Position numbers and translations under genes: made by a program | Notes under the pieces: model-generated | The model's database searches: none | What the model saw: only the letters and a program-made list of their open reading frames with translations | What the model was told of the DNA's origin: nothing | Assembly: GCF_046845755.1 (NCBI RefSeq) | Contig: NZ_CP177357.1 | Span: forward strand, 2,294,001 to 2,358,000 | Origin: Rubrivirga sp046845755 | GTDB taxonomy: Bacteria; Bacteroidota; Rhodothermia; Rhodothermales; Rubricoccaceae | Length of the DNA: 64,000 nucleotides | Direction of reading: 5' to 3' | Part shown: positions 62,859 to 64,000 of the stretch, piece by piece | How positions within the stretch are numbered: the stretch's first letter is position 1 | Layout: each line of letters begins with the position of its first letter

Positions 62859-63695
62859 ATGCCCGACACGATCCGCCTCTCCCTCGCCGCGCCCGACGAC
62901 GTCCGCGAGCCGCTCGTCGCCGCCCTCGCCGACCTCGGCTTCGACGCCTTCGAGGACACGCCCGACGACCTGGTCGCCTACGCCCCCGCCCCGCGGTGGG
63001 ACGGACCCACGACGGAGGCTGTCCACGGGCTCGCCGACGCCTACGGCCTGGCGGCCGGAGCCGTGACGGTCGAGACGATCGCCGACCAGGACTGGAACGC
63101 GACGTGGGAGGCCAGCCTCGAGCCCGTCACCGCCGGCCCGTTCGTCGTCGCCCCGACGTGGACGGAGGTGCCCGACTCCGACGCCGTCGTGCTCCGGATC
63201 GACCCCAAGATGGCGTTCGGGACCGGGTACCACGAGACGACGCGGATCTGCCTGCGCCTGCTCGCGGACGCCGTCGCGCCCGACGCCACCGTGCTCGACG
63301 TGGGAACCGGGACGGGCGTGCTCGCGATCGCCGCGCTCCGGCTCGGCGCCGCGAGTGCCGTCGGCGTCGACGTGGACCCGTGGAGCGTGACGAACGGACG
63401 CGAGAACGCCGACCGGAACGGCGTCGGCCACCGGTTCGAAGTCCGCGAGGGCTCGGTCGAGGTCGTGCCCGAGTCCAGCTTCGACCTCGTCGTCTGCAAC
63501 GTCATCCGGTCCATCATGGAGCCGATGCTCGCCGACCTGCTCCGGCTCTCGGCGGGCGGAACGCTCGTCCTCTCGGGCCTGCTGGCGACCGAGCGCGACC
63601 GCGTGGTCGAGCGGCTCGCCGAGGCGGGCCGGGCGCTGCGCGACGAGGGCTCGGAGAACGAATGGTGGGGCGGCGTCTTTAGAGAAGACGGCTGA
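62859..63695 (+). CDS. prmA: ribosomal protein L11 methyltransferase
   Basis: 278 residues. Methylates ribosomal protein L11 with S-adenosylmethionine. The N-terminal substrate domain (about 1-80, EPLVAALADLGFDAFEDTP) is followed by the PrmA-type pattern WNATWEASLEP, DPKMAFGTGYHETTRICL (the F-G-T-G-x-H-x-T motif, about 115), LDVGTGTGVLAIAALRLGA (SAM motif I, about 143), VGVDVDPWSV, and VVCNVIRSIMEPM (motif IV). It starts at the ATG 62859, 183 bp after the preceding stop. No neighbour link is evident. Confidence 0.93.
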   Translation: MPDTIRLSLAAPDDVREPLVAALADLGFDAFEDTPDDLVAYAPAPRWDGPTTEAVHGLADAYGLAAGAVTVETIADQDWNATWEASLEPVTAGPFVVAPTWTEVPDSDAVVLRIDPKMAFGTGYHETTRICLRLLADAVAPDATVLDVGTGTGVLAIAALRLGAASAVGVDVDPWSVTNGRENADRNGVGHRFEVREGSVEVVPESSFDLVVCNVIRSIMEPMLADLLRLSAGGTLVLSGLLATERDRVVERLAEAGRALRDEGSENEWWGGVFREDG

Positions 63696-63744
63696 CCACC
63701 GCGAACCGGCTCGCGCTCCCGTCGCCTGCGGCCTGTCGCCCGGC

Positions 63745-64000
63745 CTAGCTCAGCAGCGCCGTCAGCTGGAGGAGGTCGTAGTCGATGTCCTTCTTGCGGC
63801 TCCAGACGTTCCGCATCGGGGTCAGCTTGAGGTCGTTGTTGACGATCCCGACCATCACGCCCGCGTGCCCCTCGACGAGCGCCTCGACGGCCGCCGCGCC
63901 GAGCCGCGACGCCAGCACCCGGTCGCGCGCCGTCGGCGAGCCGCCGCGCTGGATGTGGCCGAGCACGGAGACGCGCGTGTCGATCCGGTCGAACGCCGGG
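63745..64000 (-). CDS. pfkA: 6-phosphofructokinase, C-terminal part (runs off right edge)
   Basis: About 85 residues visible; the frame is open to the window end. DTRVSVLGHIQRGGSPTARD (the substrate-binding LGxxQRGGxP motif), RLGAAAVEALVEGHAGVMVG and the C-terminal IVNNDLKLTPMRNVWSRKKD are typical of ATP-dependent bacterial phosphofructokinase. The catalytic centre lies outside the window, so I cannot test it. Convergent with prmA. Confidence 0.9.
   Translation of the reverse strand, partial: PAFDRIDTRVSVLGHIQRGGSPTARDRVLASRLGAAAVEALVEGHAGVMVGIVNNDLKLTPMRNVWSRKKDIDYDLLQLTALLS

Overview
The window is a high-GC (about 70%) bacterial chromosome segment. Three traits point to the Bacteroidota/Rhodothermota side. 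Promoters look like TTG-n19-21-TAnnTTTG (clearest in front of the tRNA). Two secreted proteins end in type IX secretion (T9SS) sorting domains. TonB-dependent and carboxypeptidase-regulatory-like outer membrane proteins are present, with no obvious Shine-Dalgarno sites. GC content and gene style suggest Rhodothermota, perhaps Rubricoccaceae-like; this is inference without a search.

Layout. 1-10.8 kb: lipoproteins, PlsC acyltransferase, an outer-membrane protein, a dynamin-like GTPase, a cation:proton antiporter, an HD hydrolase coupled to leuS. 11-12.4 kb: a plug-domain outer-membrane protein and mreD. 12.5-18.1 kb: diaminopimelate/threonine branch (thrA fusion, dapB, dapA, NTF2-like, dapD), all leftward. 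18.28 kb: tRNA-Ala(GGC) with its own promoter.

18.31-33.91 kb: a 15.5-kb integrative element inserted in the 3' half of the tRNA gene, flanked by a perfect 43-bp direct repeat (attL/attR). Near attR it carries a tyrosine integrase preceded by an overlapping excisionase-like HTH gene. A leftward replication-type block (two MerR/excisionase-like HTH proteins, a DUF3987-type P-loop protein) leads into a tail block: assembly chaperone with a candidate -1 frameshift (slippery G GGC CCT), tape measure, a gp25/W-like baseplate protein and a gpU-like tail protein. I see no capsid, portal, terminase, sheath, tube or fibre gene. A divergent switch at 20.96-21.10 kb has two 21-bp palindromic operators, one inside each promoter. 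Phased 10-bp direct repeats lie inside both att sites and in a 600-bp internal gap. It looks like a tail-gene-only satellite or a strongly reduced prophage.

33.9-45.2 kb: P1B-4 metal ATPase, GNAT acetyltransferase, a PAS-GGDEF-EAL protein, a T9SS-exported FG-GAP/UnbV protein overlapping a T9SS-exported vanadium-type haloperoxidase, a glycerophosphodiesterase. 45.3-50.9 kb: remnant of a PQQ-type sugar dehydrogenase, a TonB-dependent receptor-like protein, a LytS/LytTR two-component pair, a small barrel. 50.9-53.6 kb: feoB with two FeoA-type proteins. 54-56 kb: AP2-domain protein, NifU-type and Mrp-type Fe-S carriers. 56.4-60.4 kb: RsbU-like phosphatase, STAS antagonist, RsbW-like kinase and Ppx/GppA (partner switching). 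60.5-64 kb: a TonB-domain protein with four beta repeats, prmA and the 3' part of pfkA.

Many start codons here are GTG or TTG and many leftward genes overlap by 4 bp (ATGA/GTGA), so translational coupling is common.
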